A stretch of DNA of 64,000 nucleotides, taken from assembly GCF_019970045.1 (NCBI RefSeq), contig NZ_JAHXYI010000002.1, forward strand, positions 62,001 through 126,000, read 5' to 3'. Under the pieces are notes generated by a model. The model was not told the origin of the DNA. It searched no databases and was given only the letters and a program-made list of their open reading frames with translations. Positions 26,960 to 35,524 of this stretch are shown here, in pieces. Position numbers and translations under genes: made by a program. How positions within the stretch are numbered: the first letter of the stretch is position 1; every line of letters starts with the position of its first letter. This stretch comes from Chryseobacterium sp. GVT01B. GTDB taxonomy: Bacteria; Bacteroidota; Bacteroidia; Flavobacteriales; Weeksellaceae.

Positions 26960-27595
26960 ATGGCAACATATGAAAGTCTCATTAAGATCACCGGGGCTGT
27001 AGGTGACCTTGTATTTTATAATCTGAACGGCAAAAATGTGGTTCGGAAGAAAAGCGGGTTTAATAAAACAGCTTTTAAAAAAAGTCCGTCGTATGAGAAA
27101 GTGCGGCAGAACAGCTCGGAATTCGGGCATTGCTCTAAAATTGGGAAGATTATCCGGAATACTCTGAATCTCTACATCAAAGAAGCAGGTGATCCCCTCC
27201 TCTACCAGAAGTTCGCAAAGGTTATGACAACGATCAAAGATCTGGATATGATTTCCGAAAGAGGAAAACGAACAGTTGAAAATGGTTTAATGACTGAAGA
27301 AGGAAGAAAGCTTCTGAGAGAATTTCAGCTGGGTACAGTTCCTAATGTTTTAGATTGTATAAGAATTGAGAATCATATCCTATATAAAAACGATGATTGT
27401 ATCACTGATAGAGCCGTAATTGCAACAATAAAATTAAATTCTGAAAATTACAGCACAGAATATGCTGAAGAAATAATCAGCTGGAATCAGCAGCGAAGGC
27501 CTTTTAAAAAGTATTTTTCAGAGAATGATCTTCTCCTTTATTTTATAGTTCTGAAGAATGATCACGATGAGATTACCCGAATGGGATTTGTTTAA
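26960..27595 (+). CDS. Conserved-looking hypothetical protein ('GNLVFY' type)
   Basis: 211 residues, soluble. The N-terminal part reads 'KITGAVGDLVFYNLNGKNVVRKKSGFN' in pieces and continues 'S.EFGHCSKIGKIIRNTL'. I have seen this arrangement (a beta-hairpin with VFY.lNGk..vR, then a helix with EFG..Sk.gk.iR) in other unnamed Bacteroidota proteins, but no function is known to me. The C-terminal half contains a beta-rich segment. It is monocistronic with its own promoter and shares a bidirectional terminator with the convergent lipoprotein gene. Confidence 0.65.
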   Translation: MATYESLIKITGAVGDLVFYNLNGKNVVRKKSGFNKTAFKKSPSYEKVRQNSSEFGHCSKIGKIIRNTLNLYIKEAGDPLLYQKFAKVMTTIKDLDMISERGKRTVENGLMTEEGRKLLREFQLGTVPNVLDCIRIENHILYKNDDCITDRAVIATIKLNSENYSTEYAEEIISWNQQRRPFKKYFSENDLLLYFIVLKNDHDEITRMGFV

Positions 27596-27600
27596 ATAAA

Positions 27601-27625
27601 AAAGTCTGCAGAATTTGCAGACTTT
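27601..27625. terminator. Bidirectional terminator between convergent genes
   Basis: Perfect 10-bp stem AAAGTCTGCA/TGCAGACTTT with a 5-nt loop, with A-rich sequence on the left and T-rich on the right. It serves the gene ending at 27595 and the minus-strand gene ending at 27632. Confidence 0.85.
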
Positions 27626-27631
27626 CTTGTT

Positions 27632-28000
27632 TTATTTCTTCTCTCCTTTCCAGCTTCCTGACTGTGCAGGTGTAGGAAGTGAGTTGGACCAGTTTCCGTT
27701 TCCTTTTTTTTCCGTTGTTAACGTTCCTTTGAAATCTCCTTGTGAAGGAAGTCCTACTCTTGCGTTAAGATCTCCCGATTCACTTAAATTTCCGGAAATA
27801 CTATAGTTTTCATTATTAACATCGGAATGCATTGTTCCTACCACTTTACCACTCTCATCTACCACGAAGTTCCAAACTCCTTTATCATTTCCTTCATAAG
27901 AACCTGACCATGTTCCTACATAATCATAGATGGTATCATCATTAGAGCTGCAACCGATAAATAAAAACGCCGTTAATAAAAGTAAAAAAAGTTTCTTCAT
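27632..28000 (-). CDS. Small lipoprotein, lipocalin-like beta domain
   Basis: 122 residues. A lipoprotein signal peptide ends FIGCSSND, followed by about 100 residues of beta-rich sequence with GTWSGSYEG, GVWNFVVDESGKVVG, YSISGNLSESG, DFKGTLTT and GSWKGEKK. The alternating G.W / G.v.G pattern resembles small secreted beta-barrel proteins of Bacteroidota. No catalytic residues seen. The function is unknown. Confidence 0.7.
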   Translation of the reverse strand: MKKLFLLLLTAFLFIGCSSNDDTIYDYVGTWSGSYEGNDKGVWNFVVDESGKVVGTMHSDVNNENYSISGNLSESGDLNARVGLPSQGDFKGTLTTEKKGNGNWSNSLPTPAQSGSWKGEKK

Positions 28001-28384
28001 AGTTTCAGTAGTTTTATAACCTAAAATCCTGTTATTCTCGATGGAATTCCCTTCTAAAAATCCGTCACAGAGAATAGTGCTTAATATTTATTATTTTTTG
28101 TTCCGTGCAAATCTACTAATTTTTTCATTCAAATTATCTGAATTTTAATTAGCAACCAATATGTTTATTAAAAAACAACATATTTTGGCTAAAATACAAA
28201 TATTTTTCAAACAAATACAAGGTGTATAATTTTTGAGTTATTTAAAAAATGATACATGAAATCTGATATTACTCTACTCAATATTTGTTTACAATTAGTT
28301 TACATGAGATTTCAGGCAATTTTCACATCCGTTTTAAAGTTATTTCATATCTTAGTGAAAAATTTAACCTTTTTCAAAAATAAC
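28001..28384. other. AT-rich divergent intergenic region
   Basis: No gene seen. It must hold the promoters of the lipoprotein gene (minus) and the surface protein gene (plus), but I found no perfect -7 element that I would assign. A frame upstream of the ATG at 28385 is open but is not preceded by a signal peptide and is treated as non-coding. Confidence 0.4.
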
Positions 28385-29068
28385 ATGAAAACAAAAACAT
28401 TCTTTTTGGCAGCACTTGCTATTGGTGGGAACTTGATAGCCCAGGTAGGGATTAACACATCCACTCCTTCTCACACATTAGATGTCAATGGCCTGGTAAG
28501 AGTAAGAGGACTTTCAAATGCTGAAAAAAAAATTGTTGCGGCGGATGCACAAGGAGTTTTAACTCTTATCTCTCCTGAAGAAATTTTCGCTCCGAAAGCT
28601 TTATTGAACACTTCTACCTCTTCCAGTGAACAAAGACTCACAATTTACGAAGGAAAATGTTTCCAACCTGGCGATAATGCTTCTTCCTGTACCGTTTCTG
28701 TAAACCATTACTCCTCTTGTGCGGGGTTCAGTAATCCTGTAGATACTCAAATTATAGTAGGGCAAGGAATTAACACAGGAAATGGACAGTTTCTAGGAAT
28801 ATGGACAGCCCGATATGTTGATAATAAAGGATTTGCAAACACAACTCCTGTTGCTAATCAGACAGCGCCTGACTATCCCAGAATCTCTTACCCAAGTACC
28901 AATACAGTGAACTATTTAGGAAGTGGAAACTTTGCGGGCCAATGTAATACGGATCTGGTGACTACCATCAACCAGGCCACCGGAGATATAAAAGTAGAGT
29001 CTGTAAAACGAAGCATGTTTGCACATCTTGTGTATCTTATCAACATCGCCCGTTCCAGATCTTTATAA
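28385..29068 (+). CDS. Secreted surface protein with Bacteroidota 'VGINT.TP..TLDVNG' head
   Basis: 227 residues from the ATG at 28385, which begins a good signal peptide (MKTKTFFLAALAIGG, cleavage near LIAQ). Right after it comes the head motif VGINTSTPSHTLDVNGLVRVRG (read in parts), found at the mature N-terminus of many Bacteroidota surface proteins that resemble tail-fibre heads. The rest is beta-rich, with four Cys (C-F-Q-P, C-T-V, C-A-G, C-N-T) that may form disulfides. No sorting domain is visible. Monocistronic, with a strong terminator. Confidence 0.75.
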   Translation: MKTKTFFLAALAIGGNLIAQVGINTSTPSHTLDVNGLVRVRGLSNAEKKIVAADAQGVLTLISPEEIFAPKALLNTSTSSSEQRLTIYEGKCFQPGDNASSCTVSVNHYSSCAGFSNPVDTQIIVGQGINTGNGQFLGIWTARYVDNKGFANTTPVANQTAPDYPRISYPSTNTVNYLGSGNFAGQCNTDLVTTINQATGDIKVESVKRSMFAHLVYLINIARSRSL

Positions 29069-29093
29069 TAGTCGATATTTGATTTCAAAAGAG

Positions 29094-29124
29094 ACAGCCA
29101 CAATTGAATTGTGGCTGTTTTTGT
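29094..29124 (+). terminator. Intrinsic terminator of the surface protein gene
   Basis: Perfect 12-bp inverted repeat ACAGCCACAATT/AATTGTGGCTGT around a single G (so the real loop is wider), followed by a T-rich tail. Confidence 0.88.
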
Positions 29125-29264
29125 TTTTACTAAATAAAATCCTTTTTTCAGAGGGTAAAATAATTTATTTTTATTGGGAACGCATTCACATGAACAATCA
29201 TATAGTATTGCATTTTATTACTAAAAACACTCTAAAAATGAGTTTAAATGATATTCAGATTAGC

Positions 29265-29272
29265 TATATTTG
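29265..29272 (+). promoter_or_regulatory. -7 promoter element of the small gene at 29289
   Basis: TATATTTG, perfect, with TTTA 18 bp upstream at 29243-29246 as a weak -33. It lies 16 bp before the ATG. Confidence 0.5.
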
Positions 29273-29288
29273 GTTTAAATATTAAAAT

Positions 29289-29549
29289 ATGAAAGTAGTT
29301 TTTGTATCGGATGATTTAAAGGAAATTGAGATTACCATTCCAGCGGTTGAATTTGATATATTACCCGTTGTAGGTGACTGGATTAATATAGAATCCTATG
29401 TAGATGAAATACAGTGGCAGGAAATTGAAAAGTATTTATATTCAATCAATAAACTGGCATTTGGAATGATTAATGGCAGAACCTGGACCAGAGAAGATGA
29501 TGAAAATATCCTGTATGCTCACTTAACATTCAGCTCGCTCGATGAGTAA
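29289..29549 (+). CDS. Small acidic hypothetical protein
   Basis: 86 residues, acidic, no signal peptide. The start MKVVFVSDDLKEIEITIP and the later VVGDWINIESYV suggest a small beta-rich cytoplasmic fold. A perfect -7 element just upstream supports expression. No family was recognised. The gene is convergent with the MFS transporter gene. Confidence 0.6.
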   Translation: MKVVFVSDDLKEIEITIPAVEFDILPVVGDWINIESYVDEIQWQEIEKYLYSINKLAFGMINGRTWTREDDENILYAHLTFSSLDE

Positions 29550-29575
29550 GTAAAAAATAATTATACCTTTTAAAA

Positions 29576-30979
29576 CTAACTTGTTGTTAACTTCTTTACT
29601 TTCATAATAATTACGAAAAAAGATGCCAGTAAAAACAGAACTCCTGCGGCCATAATCGCTGCAGAGGGATTGCTCTCCAGAATATATTTATAAAATGCTC
29701 CAAAAGTCAAGGTCTGTATCAGCATCGGAATCACAATCATCATATTAATCACCCCCATATAAACTCCTCTTTTGTTCGCAGGGATTGATGGAGATACCAT
29801 GGAGTAAGGAAGCCCCATCATGGCAGCCCATCCGATTCCAAAGAGAGCCATAGGCAGCAGTATTATATTTTCATCCGTGATAAACGGAAGTACCAGCAAT
29901 GATATTCCTGTAATCACCAGACAAAATGCATAAACACTTTTGGCAGAATATTTCAGCGCAAAAGGAATCAGAAGAAGTGCTGATATCAGAGTAATAAAAT
30001 TATAAAAACCATTCATAAGGCCTGTCTGCCCAACTGCTTTTTCTACCAGACCGAGTACATTTTTTGCCCACAGCAGATCATTCTGAGACACAACAGATCC
30101 ATTTTTTGATAGTCTGATAAGTAAGTTTGCTTTTTCTTCATCTGCTTCCGAAACATGATAGAGAGTCCTTTTGATCATAGGGGTAACAAACTGCCAGTAA
30201 CAGAAAAGTGCATACCATTGAAATAAGTAGACCAATGCCAGCTGCCAAAGTATTTTTGGCATATTAACAATAGATTTAAAGATATCGATGAACGGTGTAA
30301 ATAGTGTATCATTCTCTTTTTCAGCTTTTAACTGAATAAGCTCTTCATCTGTTGGAGGAATTTCCGGTGTCTTGTATACAGACCATAGCACAGAGATAAC
30401 AGAACAGAATGAACCCAGAAAAAATGAATAATAAACCCATGCAGGAATTCCCCCTGCTTCACTATTTCCTCCAAAATATTTCTGAAAAATAAAAAGGGAA
30501 AGATTAGCCAGTGTAATTCCGCCACCTACAAAGAGACTCTGCATCTGAAAGCCAAAAGTCTGCTGCTCTTCCGGAAGTTTATCTCCAATGAAAGCTCTGT
30601 AAGGTTCCATAGCTGTATTATTGGCGGCATCCAGAATCCAGAGAAGTCCCACTGCCATCCAGATCGAAGAGCTGAACGGAAAAGCAAATAATGCAAGACT
30701 ACATAGTACCGCTCCCAATAAGAAAAAGGGCTTCCGGCGTCCCCATTTTACGCTCCATGTTTTATCACTTATTGCTCCTATCAGCGGCTGAATAAGTAAT
30801 CCCGTAACAGGACCTGCAAGATTAAGAATAGGAAGCTGATCTGTATGAGCCCCTAAAAAAGAATACAACGGATTGACAGCGGTCTGCTGCAACCCAAAGC
30901 TGTATTGAATGCCGAAAAAACCAACATTCATATTCCAGATCTGCCAAAAACTCAGTCTTGGTATTATTTTCTTATTCAT
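29576..30979 (-). CDS. MFS sugar transporter (SLC45/GPH-like)
   Basis: 467 residues with about twelve membrane segments. Motifs: NMNVGFFGIQYSFGLQQTAVNPL (in parts) and QPLIGAISDKTW..KWGRRKPF, the cytoplasmic loop 2-3 signature shared with SLC45-type sucrose/maltose symporters. The central loop is long. It should import a disaccharide across the inner membrane. Its ATG overlaps the stop of the kinase gene by 4 bp, so it belongs to the TonB receptor-glycosidase-kinase operon. Confidence 0.85.
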   Translation of the reverse strand: MNKKIIPRLSFWQIWNMNVGFFGIQYSFGLQQTAVNPLYSFLGAHTDQLPILNLAGPVTGLLIQPLIGAISDKTWSVKWGRRKPFFLLGAVLCSLALFAFPFSSSIWMAVGLLWILDAANNTAMEPYRAFIGDKLPEEQQTFGFQMQSLFVGGGITLANLSLFIFQKYFGGNSEAGGIPAWVYYSFFLGSFCSVISVLWSVYKTPEIPPTDEELIQLKAEKENDTLFTPFIDIFKSIVNMPKILWQLALVYLFQWYALFCYWQFVTPMIKRTLYHVSEADEEKANLLIRLSKNGSVVSQNDLLWAKNVLGLVEKAVGQTGLMNGFYNFITLISALLLIPFALKYSAKSVYAFCLVITGISLLVLPFITDENIILLPMALFGIGWAAMMGLPYSMVSPSIPANKRGVYMGVINMMIVIPMLIQTLTFGAFYKYILESNPSAAIMAAGVLFLLASFFVIIMKVKKLTTS

Positions 30980-31620
30980 AGCTCAGACTTTATGATTTGA
31001 TAGTTCTTATCCAGTAAGAGATCTGCTTTTTCTTTGAACTGATGAATAATCTTATGTTCGATCTCTAACACTTTTTCAATAAAATCACTTTGTTCGTCAC
31101 GATTTCTTTTCATCCGGTTTTCAAAGGTATCTTTATAAGTACGATCTATGAAGATAGTTAAATCAAAGTCATCAATACTCAACACATAAGTACCCTCAAC
31201 AATAATAATCTGAACACCTTCTATCTCCAGGGTTTCCTCAGTTATAGAGTTTTCAGCATAATGGATTAAAGGCTTTGTAATAAAAGGTTCTTGCTCTTTA
31301 AACTTTTTTATGTTGTCCTGAATCTTATTCAGATGTACTTCATGAATACCTACATGTTTAAGATTCTTTTGCCGGTTTTCATGGTTGCTTTTAGGAGGAA
31401 GCTTAAAATAATCATCCATTTGTATCACCAGACTTTTTATTCCGTTTTTCTCCAAAATTTCACTTAAAGCAAAGGCCGTGACCGATTTTCCACTGCCACT
31501 TTCTCCTCCAATTCCAATAGCCCATTTTTGAAACGGCTGCCGTCTTTCCCTTATTATCTGGTAAATATTTTCAGCCGTGTCCAAATGTTTCTGCTCTAAA
31601 TGTATGACATCTCCAATCAT
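30976..31620 (-). CDS. Uridine kinase-family P-loop kinase
   Basis: 214 residues. Walker A is GGESGSGKSVTA (residues ~38-49). The DDYFKLPP motif and the EGTYVL strand are those of the uridine kinase/phosphoribulokinase family. In a sugar locus it may phosphorylate the imported or released sugar, or a nucleoside; the family alone does not decide. No dedicated hexokinase or fructokinase was seen in this operon. It is 58 bp downstream of the glycosidase and overlaps the transporter. Confidence 0.8.
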   Translation of the reverse strand: MIGDVIHLEQKHLDTAENIYQIIRERRQPFQKWAIGIGGESGSGKSVTAFALSEILEKNGIKSLVIQMDDYFKLPPKSNHENRQKNLKHVGIHEVHLNKIQDNIKKFKEQEPFITKPLIHYAENSITEETLEIEGVQIIIVEGTYVLSIDDFDLTIFIDRTYKDTFENRMKRNRDEQSDFIEKVLEIEHKIIHQFKEKADLLLDKNYQIIKSEL

Positions 31621-31678
31621 CTTTTAATCCGTTTTAAAAATATATAAATTGTATTGTAACCTGATCCTGATCTTTGTA

Positions 31679-32800
31679 TCAGATCTTCATCAGAAGGTAG
31701 CCGCAAGCTGAAAAGCAAAGAAATTCAGTTCCTGAAGGGATCAGCTGATCTGTAGAATAATATTCGTTGAAATCTGCTCCTTTTTCTGTGAAAAGTTTTT
31801 CGTATCCAGTTACAATTTTCAGTGGTATTTCATCATGCTTTCTTTTTTTCAATCCCAGGCAAAGCCAACCAAGATATATGGGCCATGATCCGCCATTATG
31901 AAAATGATAAGGCTGATTTTTAAACTGATAGCTATAATTATTTTCTAGTAAATTCCAATCCGGATCTTCTGGGAATACAATCGGATAAAATACTGGCAGC
32001 ATCCAGTGACCGAACTCGATTTTTAACTGTTCTAAAAAATGAGTAAAAGCACTTAAATCTAAATCCAGACCTAAAAAAACAGCCAATGCATTTCCAGCAA
32101 GATCAAATCTTTCATCATATCCATTTGCGTTCAATGATGCCCAGAAATAGGGTTTTTCGGTTGCTTTCTGATAAGCATTTTCATGATATCGGTCTGCATC
32201 AGTACTGCTTTTCCTGAAATTGTTTTCTATCAGCTCTTTTGTTTTTTCAGCAAGAGATTGCAGACTTGCATCTTCATATACTTTCGCTGCACTTTTGAAC
32301 GCCCAATAGCGAAGTACATTATCGTACAGAACATAACCTGAGGTGACATATTCATCTGCCCAGTTCCCTCCCAAAGGGCTATACACCAAACCTCTCTGAT
32401 TGAATTCCCAGGTTTTCAGACAGGAAAATGCCTTATCTATTTTTTCTTTTAAAGCTTTTTTAAAGTCTTCATCCTTTGCATACATGATATATTCGCAAGC
32501 CCCGATAATCCACCAGACTGTTGCATCTGTTCGCCCTACAAGTGTTCCGTAACTAACTTTTTCACCATCTACATTAGAAGGAATCTGACCGTTTTCAGCC
32601 TGATGCTTTGCCAATGTTTTCACCGATTTCCTCAGTCCATCCACAATTGTTTGATTTTTGATTAAAATCCCCGTAATCCCTGTCATCATTGAGTCCCGGG
32701 ACCATACTCTGGCATAGTTATCTTTTCTTTCGCAAGAGGCAAGAATTCCCTGTTCTGAGATGGATTGCTCTATAACCTGTAAAGCTTTTTGTGTAAACAT
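31679..32800 (-). CDS. Cytoplasmic (alpha/alpha)6 glycosidase, amylo-1,6-glucosidase / neutral invertase-like
   Basis: 373 residues from the ATG at 32800; an upstream in-frame ATG (32845) adds 15 odd residues. There is no signal peptide, so it acts in the cytoplasm. The helical-toroid pattern is clear: YARVWSRDSMMTGI with a possible catalytic Asp, GQIPSNVD, YGTLVGRTDATVWWI, GNWADEYVTSGYVLYDN and HNGGSWPIYLGW. The GR.DATVWWI segment resembles neutral/alkaline invertases (GH100), while annotation pipelines often call such proteins amylo-alpha-1,6-glucosidase. The substrate is therefore uncertain, but an alpha-linked disaccharide such as sucrose is a reasonable guess next to an SLC45-type transporter. 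Confidence 0.7.
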   Translation of the reverse strand: MFTQKALQVIEQSISEQGILASCERKDNYARVWSRDSMMTGITGILIKNQTIVDGLRKSVKTLAKHQAENGQIPSNVDGEKVSYGTLVGRTDATVWWIIGACEYIMYAKDEDFKKALKEKIDKAFSCLKTWEFNQRGLVYSPLGGNWADEYVTSGYVLYDNVLRYWAFKSAAKVYEDASLQSLAEKTKELIENNFRKSSTDADRYHENAYQKATEKPYFWASLNANGYDERFDLAGNALAVFLGLDLDLSAFTHFLEQLKIEFGHWMLPVFYPIVFPEDPDWNLLENNYSYQFKNQPYHFHNGGSWPIYLGWLCLGLKKRKHDEIPLKIVTGYEKLFTEKGADFNEYYSTDQLIPSGTEFLCFSACGYLLMKI

Positions 32801-32865
32801 ATTATTGAATAAGTTGTTTTTATAAATCACCGTAATGATTTTCAATGAGATATCTGTTAATAAAA

Positions 32866-35283
32866 TTAGAAATCAAATTTCACACTTGCACCAATTGTTC
32901 TTCCCGGCAGAGTTCTCGCTCTGACAATTCCATTGGTTCCCTGTAATGATCCTTCTTCTGCTTCGGTGATAGCAAGCGCATTAAACACATTATTAGCATT
33001 CACATTCAGTGTCAGATTATTGAGCAGTCTGTATGAAATGTATGGATTTATAATTATATAGCCCGGCATAATCAGCTTATTGCTATCCTGAGTAAATGCT
33101 TTTGTAGAGCCCACAGCAAAGAATCCAAAGCTCAGCTTTTCTATATTAACATTAGGATTGAATGAGTACATCAGCTTGGGAGTCCTTCTTGGCATATTCC
33201 CTATTATTGTCGGATCGATTGCATTTTTAATTTCGGCATGAGTATAGGTAAGACCTGCTTTGATATCAAAATTTTTATTGATCTTATAGAACCCATCGAA
33301 CTCAATTCCCCAGGACTGGTACTTGTTTTCTGTTCTTATCTGGGTGGTTGCTTCGTAATTCGCCTCGATGGTTTTTGCGTAAAAGAAAGTTGTATTCAGA
33401 AAATAATTGGCTCCTCTTAGTTTATAACCGGCTTCAATCTGATTGAGTTTATTCACTTTTACAGCATCTAAGGCCGGGTCATCATTATTAGTATAATTGT
33501 ATCCGGCAAAAAGAATTCTGTCGGCTGACGCACTTCCCCCCTGGCTTACTCTGGCAAAAACGGCATGATGAGAATTTAAGGTATAGTTTGCTCCAAATGA
33601 GTATCCGAAAATACCATATTTATAATCAACAGGAACAGTGCCATCTACTACAGCCACTGAAAGTTCAGGAGTTTCAATAATTCCGTTTTGATTCACGTCA
33701 ATGATACGTGTTGTATTTTTTGTTCCGGAAAAACTTCCTGATACATTTCCAAAATCATATCGTGCCCCAAGATCCAGAGTTAGGTTCGCAATCGGATTAA
33801 TTTCCACCTGCGCATGAGGTGCAATCACGGAATACTTAGTATCGTAATTTCTATTTACGCCTCCCCAATCCGGAACTCCATAGTGAAGCAGACCATTGTC
33901 TGTAATTTTAGTTCCCGTATTGCTGATGATATCTACCAATCTTGCATTATTATCGGAAACTTCCATCAGATAAGTATTCCAGTTCCAGAATAAGTTGATA
34001 TTTTGAGTACTGTTGTACACTCCGGCATTGAGTTTTATCTTATTCCACTTTTTACTGATATTCAAATCGCTGAAAAAGTTGTTTAGATTATTCAGTTTGG
34101 TATTGAATAACACTGTTTTCATATACTTTGTATCGTTATCTACAGCATTGCTGGTTCCTGCATAGACTGCGTTTCCATACCCGGCAATAGATTCCAAAAT
34201 TTCAGATCTACTGCCAACAGCTGCAGGAAAAGGTGCTAAAAACTGTCCGTCATTTGCAGCATATCTTGCCTTCGCATCTAATTTCCATCCGGCACCCAGA
34301 TCATAATTAAATTCCATCCCTACAGTTTTGGATACAGAATGCATCCCGTCACGGATATCACTTTTCAGAATCTGTCCATTTCCGCCAAACGTAATATCAT
34401 TCTTAAAATTAGCAGACTGAAGAGCTCCTGTTAAGATATTGTAATGGGCCAGAGAGCTGTAATCAGGGTTGGAATCTGAACCTGAAACTGCGACAGGCAT
34501 TGGCATATATGCTGCTGTTCTGTCATCGAGATATTTACCATAAATCCGGATACTTCCTTTTTCGAATTTCTTTAGTAAAGATAGACGAAACTGCCCTCCG
34601 TTATTAGAGGTATATCCTGTCTTTCTGGGACCGTCTCCACCTCTGTAAAAACCACCTACTCCAATATAAAAGTCTTTCCCAAGAGGTGTTCCATAGTCTA
34701 CATCTGTTCTGAAGTTATTATAATTCAAACCTACCTGCTGGGTAATGCTACCTCCTTTCTTTTCTCCTGTTTTTGTAATGAAATTGATAATACCTGCGGG
34801 TGAGTTTGATGCAAAAACGGATGCAGAACCTCCTCTCAGGGCCTCAACTCTGGATACAAAAGAATCAAATCTTGTAAACTGATCCTGCGTTCCAAAAGCA
34901 ATATCTCCAAACTGCATTACCGGAAGCCCATCTTCCTGAATCAGAAGATATCTTGATCCTCCTGCAGAAACAGGAACTCCTCTTACCGTAATATTTGAGT
35001 TTCCTTCACCTCCTGAAGACTCACTGCGGATTCCCGGAATTGTCCTAAAAATTTCAGCTGTAGTCCTGGGTGCTGCATTGATGATATCAGCTTGTTTTAG
35101 AGTTGAAATTGAAGTACTTGTCTTAATGGAGGATTTAGGATTGGAATTACCTGTAATAACAACTTCATCTATGACCTTATTTCTGGCTGATATGGTATCA
35201 TGAACAGTATCCTGAGAGAACATAAAAGCGGCTATATTAATAGTCCCTAAAATCAGCAATTTCTTTATTACTTGTGCTTCCAT
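32866..35283 (-). CDS. TonB-dependent outer-membrane receptor
   Basis: 805 residues. A signal peptide (KKLLILGTINIAAFMFSQ) is followed by a TonB-box-like segment (VIDEVVITG), the plug domain (~45-170, with IPGIRSESSGGEGNSNITVRG in parts and RVEALRGGSASVFASNSPAGIINF) and a 22-strand barrel ending in the aromatic GASVKFDF. There is no carboxypeptidase-like extension and no SusD partner, so it is not a standard SusC. It leads the sugar operon and should import the substrate of the glycosidase and MFS transporter. Confidence 0.9.
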   Translation of the reverse strand: MEAQVIKKLLILGTINIAAFMFSQDTVHDTISARNKVIDEVVITGNSNPKSSIKTSTSISTLKQADIINAAPRTTAEIFRTIPGIRSESSGGEGNSNITVRGVPVSAGGSRYLLIQEDGLPVMQFGDIAFGTQDQFTRFDSFVSRVEALRGGSASVFASNSPAGIINFITKTGEKKGGSITQQVGLNYNNFRTDVDYGTPLGKDFYIGVGGFYRGGDGPRKTGYTSNNGGQFRLSLLKKFEKGSIRIYGKYLDDRTAAYMPMPVAVSGSDSNPDYSSLAHYNILTGALQSANFKNDITFGGNGQILKSDIRDGMHSVSKTVGMEFNYDLGAGWKLDAKARYAANDGQFLAPFPAAVGSRSEILESIAGYGNAVYAGTSNAVDNDTKYMKTVLFNTKLNNLNNFFSDLNISKKWNKIKLNAGVYNSTQNINLFWNWNTYLMEVSDNNARLVDIISNTGTKITDNGLLHYGVPDWGGVNRNYDTKYSVIAPHAQVEINPIANLTLDLGARYDFGNVSGSFSGTKNTTRIIDVNQNGIIETPELSVAVVDGTVPVDYKYGIFGYSFGANYTLNSHHAVFARVSQGGSASADRILFAGYNYTNNDDPALDAVKVNKLNQIEAGYKLRGANYFLNTTFFYAKTIEANYEATTQIRTENKYQSWGIEFDGFYKINKNFDIKAGLTYTHAEIKNAIDPTIIGNMPRRTPKLMYSFNPNVNIEKLSFGFFAVGSTKAFTQDSNKLIMPGYIIINPYISYRLLNNLTLNVNANNVFNALAITEAEEGSLQGTNGIVRARTLPGRTIGASVKFDF

Positions 35284-35309
35284 AGCATTTCTAAATTTTT
35301 GTTATGTCT

Positions 35310-35317
35310 CAAAAGTA
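35310..35317 (-). promoter_or_regulatory. -7 promoter element of the TonB receptor operon
   Basis: On the minus strand TACTTTTG, matching TAnnTTTG, 26 bp before the ATG. The LacI-type operator lies about 60 bp further upstream. Confidence 0.5.
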
Positions 35318-35374
35318 TTTTTTTTAGCATCTCAAAAAGGGATTTTGAACAGGGTATTAACGCTATGTTAATTT

Positions 35375-35398
35375 CAAACGGTTGCGCAAACGGTTGCG
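35375..35398. promoter_or_regulatory. Candidate LacI-family operator, tandem 12-mer
   Basis: A perfect tandem repeat of CAAACGGTTGCG (35375-35386 and 35387-35398). Its junction forms a 14-bp near-palindrome CGGTTGCGCAAACG with a TTGCGCAA core and a central CpG, typical of LacI-family sites. It is the only GC-rich patch in the divergent gap between the receptor operon and the lacI-type gene. Confidence 0.65.
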
Positions 35399-35524
35399 GT
35401 TGATAAGTTTTCGTAACGTTAACTTTTTCTTAACATATTAAAACTATTTATTTAACAAATATTAACAAAATATTTTACTACAATTATTCTTAATTTCTCC
35501 CAATAATTGACATGAACTCTTAAA

